Shown piece by piece: positions 8,767 through 16,613 of a DNA stretch of 16,613 nt. A model generated the notes under the pieces. The model ran no database searches, had not been told where the DNA came from, and was given only the letters and a program-made list of their open reading frames with translations. The number at the start of each line of letters is the position of its first letter. The stretch's first letter is position 1. The DNA lies in NCBI GenBank assembly GCA_900618425.1, contig UZAN01046907.1, forward strand, positions 3,911 through 20,523, read 5' to 3'. This stretch comes from Echinostoma caproni. Lineage: Eukaryota > Platyhelminthes > Trematoda > Plagiorchiida > Echinostomatidae. The position numbers and the translations under genes were made by a program.

Positions 8767-10318
8767 GACACTACTACTATTACGATCACTACTACTACTA
8801 CTAGTTTCAATATTACTATTCTCACAGCAACTACTTATAATACGACTACCACTCTCACGACCACTACTTATACTACTACTACTATTACTACTACCATCAC
8901 GTCTACTACGAGTGGCACGAACGATACGACTTCTAAAAGTTCTACTACTACTAATAGCACTTCCGTTATTGCCACTAATATTTGTACTTCTATTACGATT
9001 ACTACGATTGCTGCGATTATTTATGGTTGCACAACTACTACTTTTACTACTCCTACTGCAACTACTACGCCCACTACGATTACTGCTTCTCCCACTTCTA
9101 CTAATTCTACTAATACTAACACTTTTACCGATACCAATACTACAGCTGCTACTAATGCTATGACTCGTGCTACTACTCAAACTACTAATAATATTGGTTC
9201 TATTTCTACGACTTCTACTATTGCTACTATTACTAAAAGCACTTACAATAATACTACCGCTACAAATACTTTTGCTTTTGCTTTTACTACTTTACTACTT
9301 TTACTATTACTACTACCACTACTACTACTACTACTACTACCACTAGTGCCACTGCTACTACTACTACTACTACTACTACTATTATTCTGTTACTGCAACG
9401 ACTAATATTACCGCTAGAAATATTACTACTACTACTATTAGCACTACTACTTCTAATGCTAACACTTCTGAGACTACCAATGCTAGCACTAGTACCAGTA
9501 CTACGACTAGTGCTACTTCTACGACTACTAATGCGAATACTACTTCCACTACTACTACAGCTGCTCCTAATACTACTACTAATATTGCTACTACTATTAT
9601 TCCCACTGCGAATACCCAGACTACCACGACTGCTATAACGACAAGGACTAACATTTGTGGTACTACAACTATTTGGACCAATACTACCACTACCACTACT
9701 AATACTACCAGGAATATTATTATGATTACTACTGCGTCCACAATTACTACTACTTGTACTACTATCATTATTACCAGTACTAGTATGACTACTGCTACTC
9801 CATTCACCTCTGTTGAAACTACTACTACTTATACAACTATTTCTATTAATACTATGGCCACCGATGCTACTGTTTTTAGTACTACTACCACTGATATTTT
9901 TAGTACTACTACTGCTACAAGTAATACCGCTAGCACTTTTTCATTCAGTATTATTACTTCTATTCATACAACCACAAATATTACTATAAATACTAATACT
10001 ACTTCTTCCGTTACTAATAATAATACTTTCACTTGTATTATTATTACTAAAACTACCACTACTACTGATACTTTTGCTATTTCCTTTAATTCCGCTACTA
10101 CTACTACTCCCACTGCTACACCGAACACTACTACTAGTAATATCACTACTAATTATACCACTAACAAAATAACTACAATTTTCACTAATACAACAACAAC
10201 AACTACTACTAATTCTTATACTAATGCTGCAACTACCTTCACTAATTTCAGTACTACTACTACGAGTTCTACTACTACTATTGCTACTTTTACGACTAGG
10301 AGAAATATTTGCACAAAT
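8767..10318. repeat. Degenerate ACT-type trinucleotide array, segment 4
   Basis: The last array segment. It keeps one register for about 500 bp (8770-9280), shifts near 9285-9300, passes through purer ACT/CTA tracts around 9312-9380, and then keeps another register from about 9722 to the end. Apparent Thr-, Leu- and Val-rich open frames are by-products. The array ends at TTTGCACAAATTATCATCATC. Confidence 0.92.
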
Positions 10319-11024
10319 TATCATCATCAATGATTGAAATCCTCGAATTCCCATCGGAAACGAAACTGTGTAGTGATGAATATCAATTCGTGTACCTTTC
10401 CGATTGTTTCGTTTTGAAGTAAGGGAAATTGGTTTTTATGAGAAGCTAGAACAGATAACAACCCATACAAGGATTAGAACATATTGATCAAATGTGGCCA
10501 AAGATATGCGTTGTCTAGTGGCCGATAGTTTGTGTACTCAAGGAACAAATCCTTTATCGACATCTCTCACCAACTCATCCACTGCATTCGTCAAAGTTCT
10601 TCTCCACAGTAAATGTCATGGTTTTCATAGGTTAAACGGGTAAAAGGCCGCCCAAAGATAATCTATGTGTTGGTATTATCTCAGTAGAACTTTTTTTCCA
10701 GTAAAACAAGTTTTAGAAAGCAATTACAGGAGAACATATGTTTTCAATAACTCATAATCATGCGTTATAGGTTAATATGTACGGTGAAACCTAGGGCTCA
10801 GGTGGAGAACAATAAAACATGACGAAAGGACTGAATCAGTTCCTTGCTTTTTCCACGTGACTTAATGAGGAAAACACGTGTGTTGAATTTATTCGTGACC
10901 GTATTCAAACGAACCATTATTGAAATGTTTTACGTCAAAACGGAATTTATTCAAATGCTAAAGCATTATGGCGTCATGACCTCAACGAATACCACACTAC
11001 TCGCTCAAAAGTGACATAGTATGA
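10319..11024. other. No recognised gene; possible 5' flank of the Penelope-like element
   Basis: Ordinary-complexity AT-rich DNA with many stops in all frames. It lies immediately upstream of the Penelope-like coding remnant and could hold its 5' part, but I can point to no motif. No RNA gene was seen. Confidence 0.4.
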
Positions 11025-11270
11025 ATGAAGTATATCGCAGAGCGAACATCGTTCCGATTGTTCACATCAGGACTTAATAACGAAGTACCACTATGTTCTC
11101 AATATAGTTCAATGAAGAAGAGAGAGGAAATTATCCTATGCTTGAGTTGGACGTTGGACAAACAAACAGCGCAATACAGTTTCCCCAATCAACCTGAGAT
11201 TTGCGTCTATAACCTATGTAGTATCAGTGTAAATCACACGCAGATCGAGGTTGTATCATTAGGCCTGAAA
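11025..11270 (+). pseudogene. Penelope-like element remnant, left part (interrupted)
   Basis: The frame contains S-F-P-N-Q-P-E-I-C-V-Y-N-L, then S-V-N-H-T-Q-I-E-V-V-S-L-G-L-K. I read this as the N-terminal pre-RT region of a Penelope-like protein, in which an N-L-S-x(n)-I-x-V-L-S-x-G-x-K pattern is common. The call is strengthened by sequence at 12437 onward that continues such a protein (E-N-L-Y-S-Q-T-Q-D-L-V-P-N-S). Family resemblance of this left part alone is modest. It breaks off after G-L-K at 11270, where a different element's RT begins in the same frame. Anything upstream of about 11150 is uncertain. Confidence 0.5.
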
Positions 11271-12226
11271 GTTTTGTCATCCAAAAGTAGCTCTTTTCTA
11301 ACCAGCCTGCTGGTATTTCTAGACAAAGTGAAAAAAAGAATAGATGCAGGTCACCAGCAAAGTTTTTGACTCTGTCAGTCATCAGCTTCTGGATCTAAAA
11401 CTGCAGACTTTTGGGATTCTCGATAATGCAAGAGAATGGATTAGAAAGTTTCTCAACTGTCGCATTTTCAGCGTGAGTTGGAACTGATACAACCGAACTT
11501 GACGGAATATCGACTGGTGTCCCACAAGGATTGGTGTTGGGTCCATCATTATTGTTGATCTTTATTGCTGATATTGCAAATGATCTCCAAAATCTTTGCT
11601 CCATATTCGCCGATGATGTGAATTGAGCTGGGGACGGATTGCAACAAGATCTAGATGCAGTTCGAGGATGGTCAAATAGGAAAGCGTCAACTCTTGACCA
11701 CTAAAGCCAATGATGACACGAGAGGTGTGATGCATTTGCGGCATGTCTCTGAGGCAAAGGATTTAGGGGTAATGATTACCAATGATTTAAGGTCACCCCC
11801 ACAGTGCAAGTATGCGGCTAATAAAGCTCGACACGAACTTTTCAGGTTACGCACTGTTGTAAGTTGTAGAAGACCCGAGGTTTTCGTACCTATGTACAAA
11901 ACTATAGTAGGTCCCATTGTAGAATATTGCGCACAAGCATGGGCGCCTTATTTTAAGCGATGTCTTGATAAAGTACAGATACATTCAAGATTGTCAAAGG
12001 GCTTTTGGTTCTAAAGCTCGAAGACCTTTTATCTTTTGCTCCTACCAGGAACACGATGGGACATCAACTCAGATCGGAAAGAAGTCAATGCAGAATAAGT
12101 CCACCAGCTCGGTTCTTCACAAGCAGGGTTATACCACTGTGGAATAAATTATCTGAAGCGGCGGTTGACTCTGTGTTAGTGTCAAATCTTGCAAGAGAAG
12201 GCTAGACAAATGCTGGGCAGTAGTAT
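11271..12226 (+). pseudogene. CR1-like reverse transcriptase remnant
   Basis: Motifs in order: S-F-L-T-S-L-L-V-F-L-D-K-V (RT block 1); K-V-F-D-S-V-S-H-Q-L-L from 11359, normally K-A-F-D-S-V; G-V-P-Q-G at 11516-11530; F-A-D-D, the catalytic motif, at 11606-11617; L-Q-Q-D-L-D-A-V; K-D-L-G-V-M-I; P-I-V-E-Y-C-A-Q-A-W; then G-H-Q-L-R-S-E-R and F-F-T-S-R-V-I-P-L-W-N-K-L, the conserved non-LTR C-terminus. The frame changes at least four times: before 11359, between about 11490 and 11516, near 11690-11720, and after 11950. There is a stop at 11624-11626, and small deletions lie before K-V-F-D and after the F-A-D-D region. The upstream endonuclease is absent, so the copy is 5'-truncated and dead. RT of this type copies its own mRNA at a nicked chromosomal site. 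Confidence 0.85.
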
Positions 12227-12420
12227 TTCCTGAAGTTGAATGTCGAAAGTTAACCGGTAGGCTTTACTTTCCGAAACATTGTAAGGGAGCTGATACTGCA
12301 CAATAACATTCTGCATTTCAGAAAACACTTCTGACTGTTGACTGGTGGAAGGCAACAAAACCGCGGACAACACAAGGAACTGGACGCGCGATCGGCAAGA
12401 ACCACAATTCGTCCTGCGAG

Positions 12421-12438
12421 AACTGAACTGAACTAAAC
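12421..12438 (+). repeat. AACTG-type 3' tail of the CR1-like element
   Basis: AACTGAACTGAACTAAAC, i.e. two exact and further degenerate 5-base units, lies between the CR1-like 3' UTR and the resumption of Penelope-like coding sequence. It marks the right-hand insertion junction. Confidence 0.65.
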
Positions 12439-13030
12439 CGAGTTCGTGAATTTAGTGATGCCATTGGAAAACCTGTATAGTCAGACACAGGATTTGGTGC
12501 CTAACTCGATCAAAGAGATGGGGGCTTTCAAATCGACTCTCGTTAACGCTTGCTATTTATACCGCAGAGCTGAATCACACACGGTTGGCCCATTTACCAA
12601 AAAGCACAACATGGCGCTACGTGACCCATGACTCATAACAAAGATATTATATTTAGTCGCTTAGATAGAAGAACCGGGATGGTGGTCATGGACTAGAAAG
12701 AATATACTGATAAAATACTAGCTTTCGTATCGCAAGAGGACGAGTTGACAACCATACTAACGGAAAAGGACAAAACATACCAAACTGAACAACAGATCAC
12801 GGGAATACTGAAACGAGTCAATCAAGAGAGTTACATAATCAGTGAGCTACATGAACGCGGCAGACCAGCCGGTTCATGCATTCCGAGGCTTTATTGCTTG
12901 CAAAAAATCCATTAAGTTCAGGTTCCCTTTCGTCCCATCCCATGGACGACGAATTCTCAAGACCATGCTGTCACCCAATGGTTGACCGATATCTTTGAAA
13001 CTAAAACGAAACGGTTATTGCTTCTATTGA
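12439..13030 (+). pseudogene. Penelope-like element reverse transcriptase remnant, right part
   Basis: It starts with E-N-L-Y-S-Q-T-Q-D-L-V-P-N-S and F-K-S-T-L-V-N-A-C, reaches a stop at about 12631, then continues one frame over with D-I-I-F-S-R-L-D, G-M-V-V-M-D (stop TAG 12694-12696), K-E-Y-T-D-K-I-L-A-F, R-V-N-Q-E-S-Y-I-I-S-E-L, and R-P-A-G-S-C-I-P-R-L-Y-C-L-Q-K-I-H, with TAA at 12913-12915 where Lys is expected. P-F-R-P-I follows. The string P-R-L-Y-G-L-P-K-x-H-K and P-L-R-P-I is a hallmark of Penelope-like RT. The homology fades after about 13010 (T-Q-W-L-T-D-I-F-E-T), before the catalytic A/Y-x-D-D motif, so palm and GIY-YIG endonuclease are absent. Confidence 0.82.
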
Positions 13031-14328
13031 CCTTAGCGTAATGAAATTGGTTAGGGTTTGAACATCATCATCGGATACAGATGACGACCAGAATAACTCT
13101 GTGAATCAACTCTCGGCCAGAATAGCGGGAGTATTTTCGTTTCCTCTGTGTTTATGTTGATCGATTTAGTATTCTGATGGTTGCCGCTTCGGTTACTGTT
13201 GATGGGCGTTGATTTATTGTCTAGGACTTTGACATTGTCATTGCCCTTCTGATGCCCTGATTATGTGGAATGCACTAAGGCTGCACTGCTTATATGTAAT
13301 CAGTGCTCAGCCAGTCCACTTTGCGTTCATCATTTCGCCGAGACAACCGCCTCGTCATTCGCGCTATAGGACTCGTCACATATTTCCAAGTAAATGAGTA
13401 AGTAGCCGTTGCTGAGATTGAGATGGGCAGTATATTCTTGAAATTCGTGCTCAGCATTGGCCTGTTGTTGAACATTATCCGTAGAACAGCTGCTGGATAA
13501 GTGTGACCGATTTAAATTTTCAATCATCATTTTATTATTTTTGATGCTTGTCACACAGAAACATCTCTATTCATTTTACCTCCATTATTGTAGATAATGG
13601 TCCTCTTCAACGGAACGTTCGTGGTATGCGTTGTTTTAAAGTGTGTTGAATCACGTTCCACCCAAAAAGTCTGTCTAGTAACCTCTCCCTCAAGTGGCAT
13701 CGTCTTCACCCGTAAATATTATCGATCATCAGACATGCACTTATTTCACTCATCGCCTGTTTGTTTGACGGAGTAGTGAACTCCCTCGTTTGCATCTTGG
13801 TTCTCTATTGGCATTGTTTATTTCGTCCGTTCAGACATACCCCCTTGGAGTGCTACGATTTGAGGTGTAGACGTTTGTAATTGTAACGATTAATATTTAT
13901 CGTACCGCATACTTCTTATTCGCTATTGTTGGAGCCGAATAAAACTGTAGAACACTTGGACTTGGCTTTTGAGGTTGCGCGTCACTCAGTGTTGGCCTGG
14001 ACAGTTATTTGGATTTAACAATATGCTTGATATTTTCAGTTTTATCTTCCACAACTTCGTTAGAACAGACTCTGTGAATTCTGGATACCAGAAATCGTAC
14101 GTTATTCCTCTCATGTTTGATAGGAAGAAGGTCGCAGAAATTTATGCATTGGTCTTTCCAAGTTGGTTCGCACCAGCCAGCACTAATACCAGCCGGCTGT
14201 TTCGTCATTTTGGGGGATATTTTGCGCATGCAAACTGATCCAGATGATCAGGATTTTTTCTTACGTTTATAGATGACCCACGTGTAACTAAAGACACACA
14301 ACAACAACAACAACAACATTCCGTGTAA
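13031..14328. other. No recognised gene; a CAA microsatellite near the end
   Basis: Ordinary-complexity DNA. Short open frames occur on both strands (13290-13554 minus, 13969-14238 plus) without recognisable motifs. An AATAAA lies at 13938-13943 in a stretch that could be LTR-like, but no partner copy is in the window. Confidence 0.4.
14299..14318. repeat. (CAA)n microsatellite
   Basis: Six and two-thirds exact CAA units. On the minus strand it produces a run of seven Cys in an otherwise unconvincing frame. Confidence 0.92.
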
Positions 14329-14721
14329 GCTGAATTAAATGAAGCTGGCGAGTTATATAGATTCTCATATAATGAGGCTAGAAAATTCATCGGAACAGAA
14401 TAAGTCCGAGTTTCGAGGAATAAAAAAGTAAATATGCAGATGATGTCAACAGCATGGACCACCACGGTTTTGAGCAACCCGTTGAATAGGAAAAAATACT
14501 TTAGGAATAAGCTAGCTTTGTGCCCAGAAGAACAAGAAATACACAAACTCATTAAGTTGAAATAAGTGGCCCGCACCAAAAAGGATTTTCGTGTTGAAAG
14601 GTTCTTTTCTGAGGATGTTTTCAAACACCGTAATACCACGAAGCCTATGTTCCCCTCACTAATTGAGATGATCTTCACGGTGACGGTGACGGTTTACCTC
14701 CAGGACAAGCCTGATGGTTGA
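14329..14721 (+). pseudogene. Coding-like stretch with two stops, unknown family
   Basis: In one plus-strand frame 131 codons contain only two internal stops (TAA 14401-14403 and TAA 14563-14565), and the product reads like ordinary soluble protein: E-L-Y-R-F-S-Y-N-E-A-R-K-F-I-G, L-N-R-K-K-Y-F-R-N-K-L-A-L-C-P-E-E-Q-E-I, K-D-F-R-V-E-R-F-F-S-E-D-V-F-K-H-R. The balance of Lys, Arg, Glu, Phe and Tyr is unlike the translated noncoding DNA around it. I do not recognise the family. It may be a decayed exon of a host gene or a retrocopy. A 157-codon minus-strand frame over the same DNA looks less protein-like and includes a Cys run from the microsatellite. Confidence 0.3.
14679..14693. repeat. Short GACGGT tandem repeat
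   Basis: ACGGTGACGGTGACGGT-type hexamer repeat, about two and a half units, inside the coding-like stretch. Confidence 0.6.
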
Positions 14722-15253
14722 TGTGGTCAACGTTTTGCTGCCATCCGGATCCATCTGGTTACGCTGATCGTCTGGATAATCATCACCATCCTCAAATGCG
14801 CCAATATATTGTACACATTGTGTACCTTTGCATTTATGGTATGACATCTGACAGGCAAGCAGTCATCTCAATGACGAATTTTCCATTGTCAACTGTGTGG
14901 GATCACCCGGAAGCTAATGTTCGATATAAAAACTCAGATCAATAAACGCCGAATGATAGCAGCTGATTTACTGCAGCCTCGCGGACGCATCTGCGTATAT
15001 TAAAACTATCTCATCGGCTCTGATATACAGTCCCGCCCCTGCCTATTTTCACCCACGGGGTTGCACCTGCTATAGTAGTGCATTTTTAACAAACTCAGAA
15101 CAACCGTACACATAACACCGGGTATCCTGCCCGTGCAGTGCCCGTTCCCACTCGGTGTCACACTTAATTGGTTAACTCTGTTTGATCTCACATGGCGAGG
15201 TATCATCATCCAAAGATATATCTGATAGAATCTGCTGACAAAATAGTAAGCAC
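14722..15253. other. No recognised gene
   Basis: No motif-bearing frame or RNA gene is seen. A 15-bp palindrome (GTACACA-T-TGTGTAC) lies at 14811-14825. A 92-codon minus frame at 15006-15284 has no recognisable features and runs into the direct repeat. Confidence 0.45.
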
Positions 15254-15421
15254 AACTGCGATCGTGTAATCGAACTAAGTGCATTGTCCAAACGAAGTTA
15301 GAAAGTTAGAAACTGTATCGATCCATATGCGATTGTAAATATGCACGTCTTTTGAGAGCGGAGCAATGCGCAGATAACGGTTACATTGCCAGAAACCGCA
15401 ATTCATGGCGTGTTCCTAGGG
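15254..15421 (-). repeat. Direct repeat copy 1
   Basis: Aligned with 15586-15753 without indels. I count about 12 mismatches in 168 positions (roughly 93% identity). It ends at CCTAGGG and is followed at once by an ambiguous base. Confidence 0.93.
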
Positions 15422-15483
15422 NTCCTTCAGGCTACTCCTTCACGCACAATCCTCAGTTCATCGATTCAACCATACACGCGGAA

Positions 15484-15528
15484 GCACTAGACTCGAGTTT
15501 TGCTCTTATTGGAGCTCATCAGTAGTGC
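15484..15528 (-). ncRNA. Hammerhead ribozyme relic, type I, catalytic G12 changed to A
   Basis: On the minus strand, stem I GCACTA (15528-15523) pairs perfectly with TAGTGC (15489-15484). Then comes the conserved CTGATGA (15522-15516), stem II GCTC-CAATAA-GAGC (15515-15502), the core triplet AAA where GAA is expected (15501-15499), and a minimal stem III ACTC/GAGT (15498-15491) ending in the T-C of the cleavage site (C17 at 15490). Everything matches the hammerhead consensus except G12, which acts as general base; here it is A. Self-cleavage should therefore be absent or very weak. The loop and stem II closely resemble the schistosome ribozyme. A stem III this small usually needs two ribozymes side by side to cleave, which fits a tandem unit. 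Confidence 0.82.
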
Positions 15529-15548
15529 AGATTCACCGTCCAGTCTGG

Positions 15549-15557
15549 GATTTGAAC
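15549..15557 (-). promoter_or_regulatory. tRNA-like B box (RNA polymerase III)
   Basis: The minus strand reads GTTCAAATC (within GAGTTCAAATCCC), which fits the B-box consensus GWTCRANNC. It lies about 20 bases upstream of the ribozyme in the ribozyme's sense direction. I do not see a confident A box upstream. Confidence 0.55.
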
Positions 15558-15585
15558 TCGGAACGGGGAAATTGGAATGCAATGG

Positions 15586-15753
15586 AACTGCAATGGTGTA
15601 GTCAAACTAAGTACATTGTTCAAACGAAGTTAGAAAGTTAGGAACTGTATCGATCCATATGCGATTGTAAATATGCACGTCTTTTGAGAGTGGTGCAGTG
15701 CGCAGATAACGGTTAAATTGACAGAAACCGCAATTCATGGCGTGTTCCTAGGG
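15586..15753 (-). repeat. Direct repeat copy 2
   Basis: Partner of 15254-15421 at a 332-base offset. Sequence following it (15754 onward) does not match the start of the ribozyme segment, so the next unit is absent. Confidence 0.93.
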
Positions 15754-16613
15754 CTTAAATCGAAAACACAATCGGTGTTAGTGGATGCGATAATCTAGCT
15801 AGTCGGGCTCAAAAGCAAAACAACCAGACGGCAGTGTATGCAGGGTATCAATCTAAAGGACGCCAAAGTTGCCCTATGAGGGTAGTTTAGTTCTAATATG
15901 CGGTCAACCGTCTGTCATTTGAAACGCACTATGGAATGAAAGAAGCTTGAACGAGTGTTGTTTTATTCTGGGAGCCCAAGATGAAGCAGGATATTTCTCT
16001 TGAACAGCAACGTGACCAAATCGAATGCAGAACATGTCTTGATATGGAATGGAAACGTCGACAGACAAGGGAGGCTCCATTTCGGAGGTGAGGGAGAGGT
16101 CAACTGAAGGAAACAAACAAACAAGAAAGATAACGTTCAGTGCAATCTGATTAAAGGATGAGCGTAAAAATGAAGTACACCCAAGCGTTCTATCCAGAAG
16201 TCAGATTTGCAAACAACATCGTTTTGGTTGCTTTATTAACTAGCCAAATATTTCTTAGCTTAAGAAGAAACGAGCAGATAAATAAAGTAGACTAAGAAGG
16301 TGCGTTATCTGTGTTTAATCTGGTTGCGTAGAAGTTCAGCAATTTTCCCTAGACGTACATTAGTTGGAAAGAGCAATAAATCCCGGGAAATCATGAGGTA
16401 GCGCGATGCATTAAGTGAATTGGGAGTAGCCACAGAGTCGAAGATATCACAGTCTGACAATCTCCCATTCGTTTCGGATAGGACCGAAACATTTAGGTAG
16501 CTACTTCACGGTTGGATGATATGGAGAATGGTACATGTGGAGAACCGGTGGGGAGGGGAGAAACAGCAAGCCTTGTTTTGATAAATTGGACAGCAGTCAA
16601 AGCTTACTGTAAG
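15754..16613. other. No recognised gene
   Basis: Ordinary-complexity DNA. The only sizeable frame (minus strand, 15904-16116, 70 codons) has no recognisable motif. No repeats, RNA genes or element motifs were found. Confidence 0.45.

Larger units (their letters stand above)
11271..12438 (+). mobile_element. 5'-truncated CR1-like non-LTR retrotransposon
   Basis: A fragment with the RT domain, C-terminal region and 3' tail but no endonuclease. It lies inside the Penelope-like element. The 3' end carries a short AACTG-type tandem tail (12421-12438), as seen in CR1-clade elements, which end in short repeats rather than poly-A. The region 12227-12420 is presumed 3' UTR. No target-site duplication is obvious. 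Schistosomes carry CR1-clade elements such as SR1; whether this is one of those lineages cannot be decided here. Confidence 0.75.
15254..15753 (-). mobile_element. SM-alpha-like / retrozyme-like hammerhead repeat, one and a half units
   Basis: Two direct copies of 168 bp (15254-15421 and 15586-15753), aligned without gaps at an offset of 332, flank a segment holding a minus-strand tRNA-like B box and a hammerhead ribozyme core. Read on the minus strand the order is repeat, B box, ribozyme, repeat. This is the architecture of a tandem array of about 332-bp units, here cut to roughly one and a half. Schistosomes have a hammerhead-bearing, polymerase III-type short repeat family (SM-alpha) of similar size; that identification is inferred from structure. 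An N at 15422 sits at the end of the left copy. Confidence 0.7.

Noticed and set aside
10355..10418. Approximate inverted repeat (GGAAACGAAAC versus TTGTTTCGTTTT)
   Set aside because: Short and imperfect, with no neighbouring element structure.
14205..14678. 157-codon minus-strand frame with seven consecutive Cys
   Set aside because: The Cys run comes from the CAA microsatellite, no motifs are visible, and the opposite strand has a more protein-like frame over part of it.
14811..14825. Palindrome GTACACA-T-TGTGTAC as an operator or origin
   Set aside because: A lone 15-bp palindrome in eukaryotic intergenic DNA with no supporting context; likely chance.

Overview
The window looks like repeat-rich nuclear DNA of a flatworm, most probably a digenean trematode of the schistosome type. 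The evidence is the company the repeats keep: a degenerate Ty3/gypsy element whose Gag start and Pol resemble the CsRn1/Kabuki-type clade, a Penelope-like element, a CR1-like non-LTR element, and a tRNA-like plus hammerhead-ribozyme repeat resembling the schistosome SM-alpha family. The species is an inference. I see no intact protein-coding gene; everything recognisable is a mobile element or a relic of one.

Layout. 1-660: AT-rich unique-looking DNA with at most a short open frame running off the left edge on the minus strand. 661-10318: one very long, heavily mutated ACT-type trinucleotide domain (about 5.6 kb of triplets in total) in which the plus strand is G-poor. It is interrupted by (a) an LTR retrotransposon, 2533-6165, with two recognisable LTRs of 169 and 158 bp, gag and pol, stops, frameshifts, lost catalytic residues and an internal deletion whose junction coincides with an ambiguous base N; and (b) two related blocks of about 178 bp at 7336-7512 and 8587-8766, in opposite orientation to each other. 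The long Thr-, Leu-, Ser- or Val-rich open frames here are by-products of the triplet composition.

10319-13030: a transposon-in-transposon. Coding remnants of a Penelope-like reverse transcriptase (left part to about 11270, right part from about 12437) are separated by a 5'-truncated CR1-like reverse transcriptase with a short (AACTG)n 3' tail. 13031-15253: mostly unassigned, with one plus-strand stretch (14329-14721) that reads like decayed protein and a CAA microsatellite. 15254-15753: two direct 168-bp copies (332-bp period) flanking a minus-strand tRNA-like B box and a hammerhead ribozyme fold in which the catalytic G12 is A. 15754-16613: nothing recognised.

The elements do not act together. 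They record successive insertions: the LTR element into the triplet array, and the CR1-like element into the Penelope-like element. The most informative items are the hammerhead-bearing tandem unit, the nested insertion, the inverted blocks inside the triplet domain, and the two single Ns that fall exactly at structural junctions.
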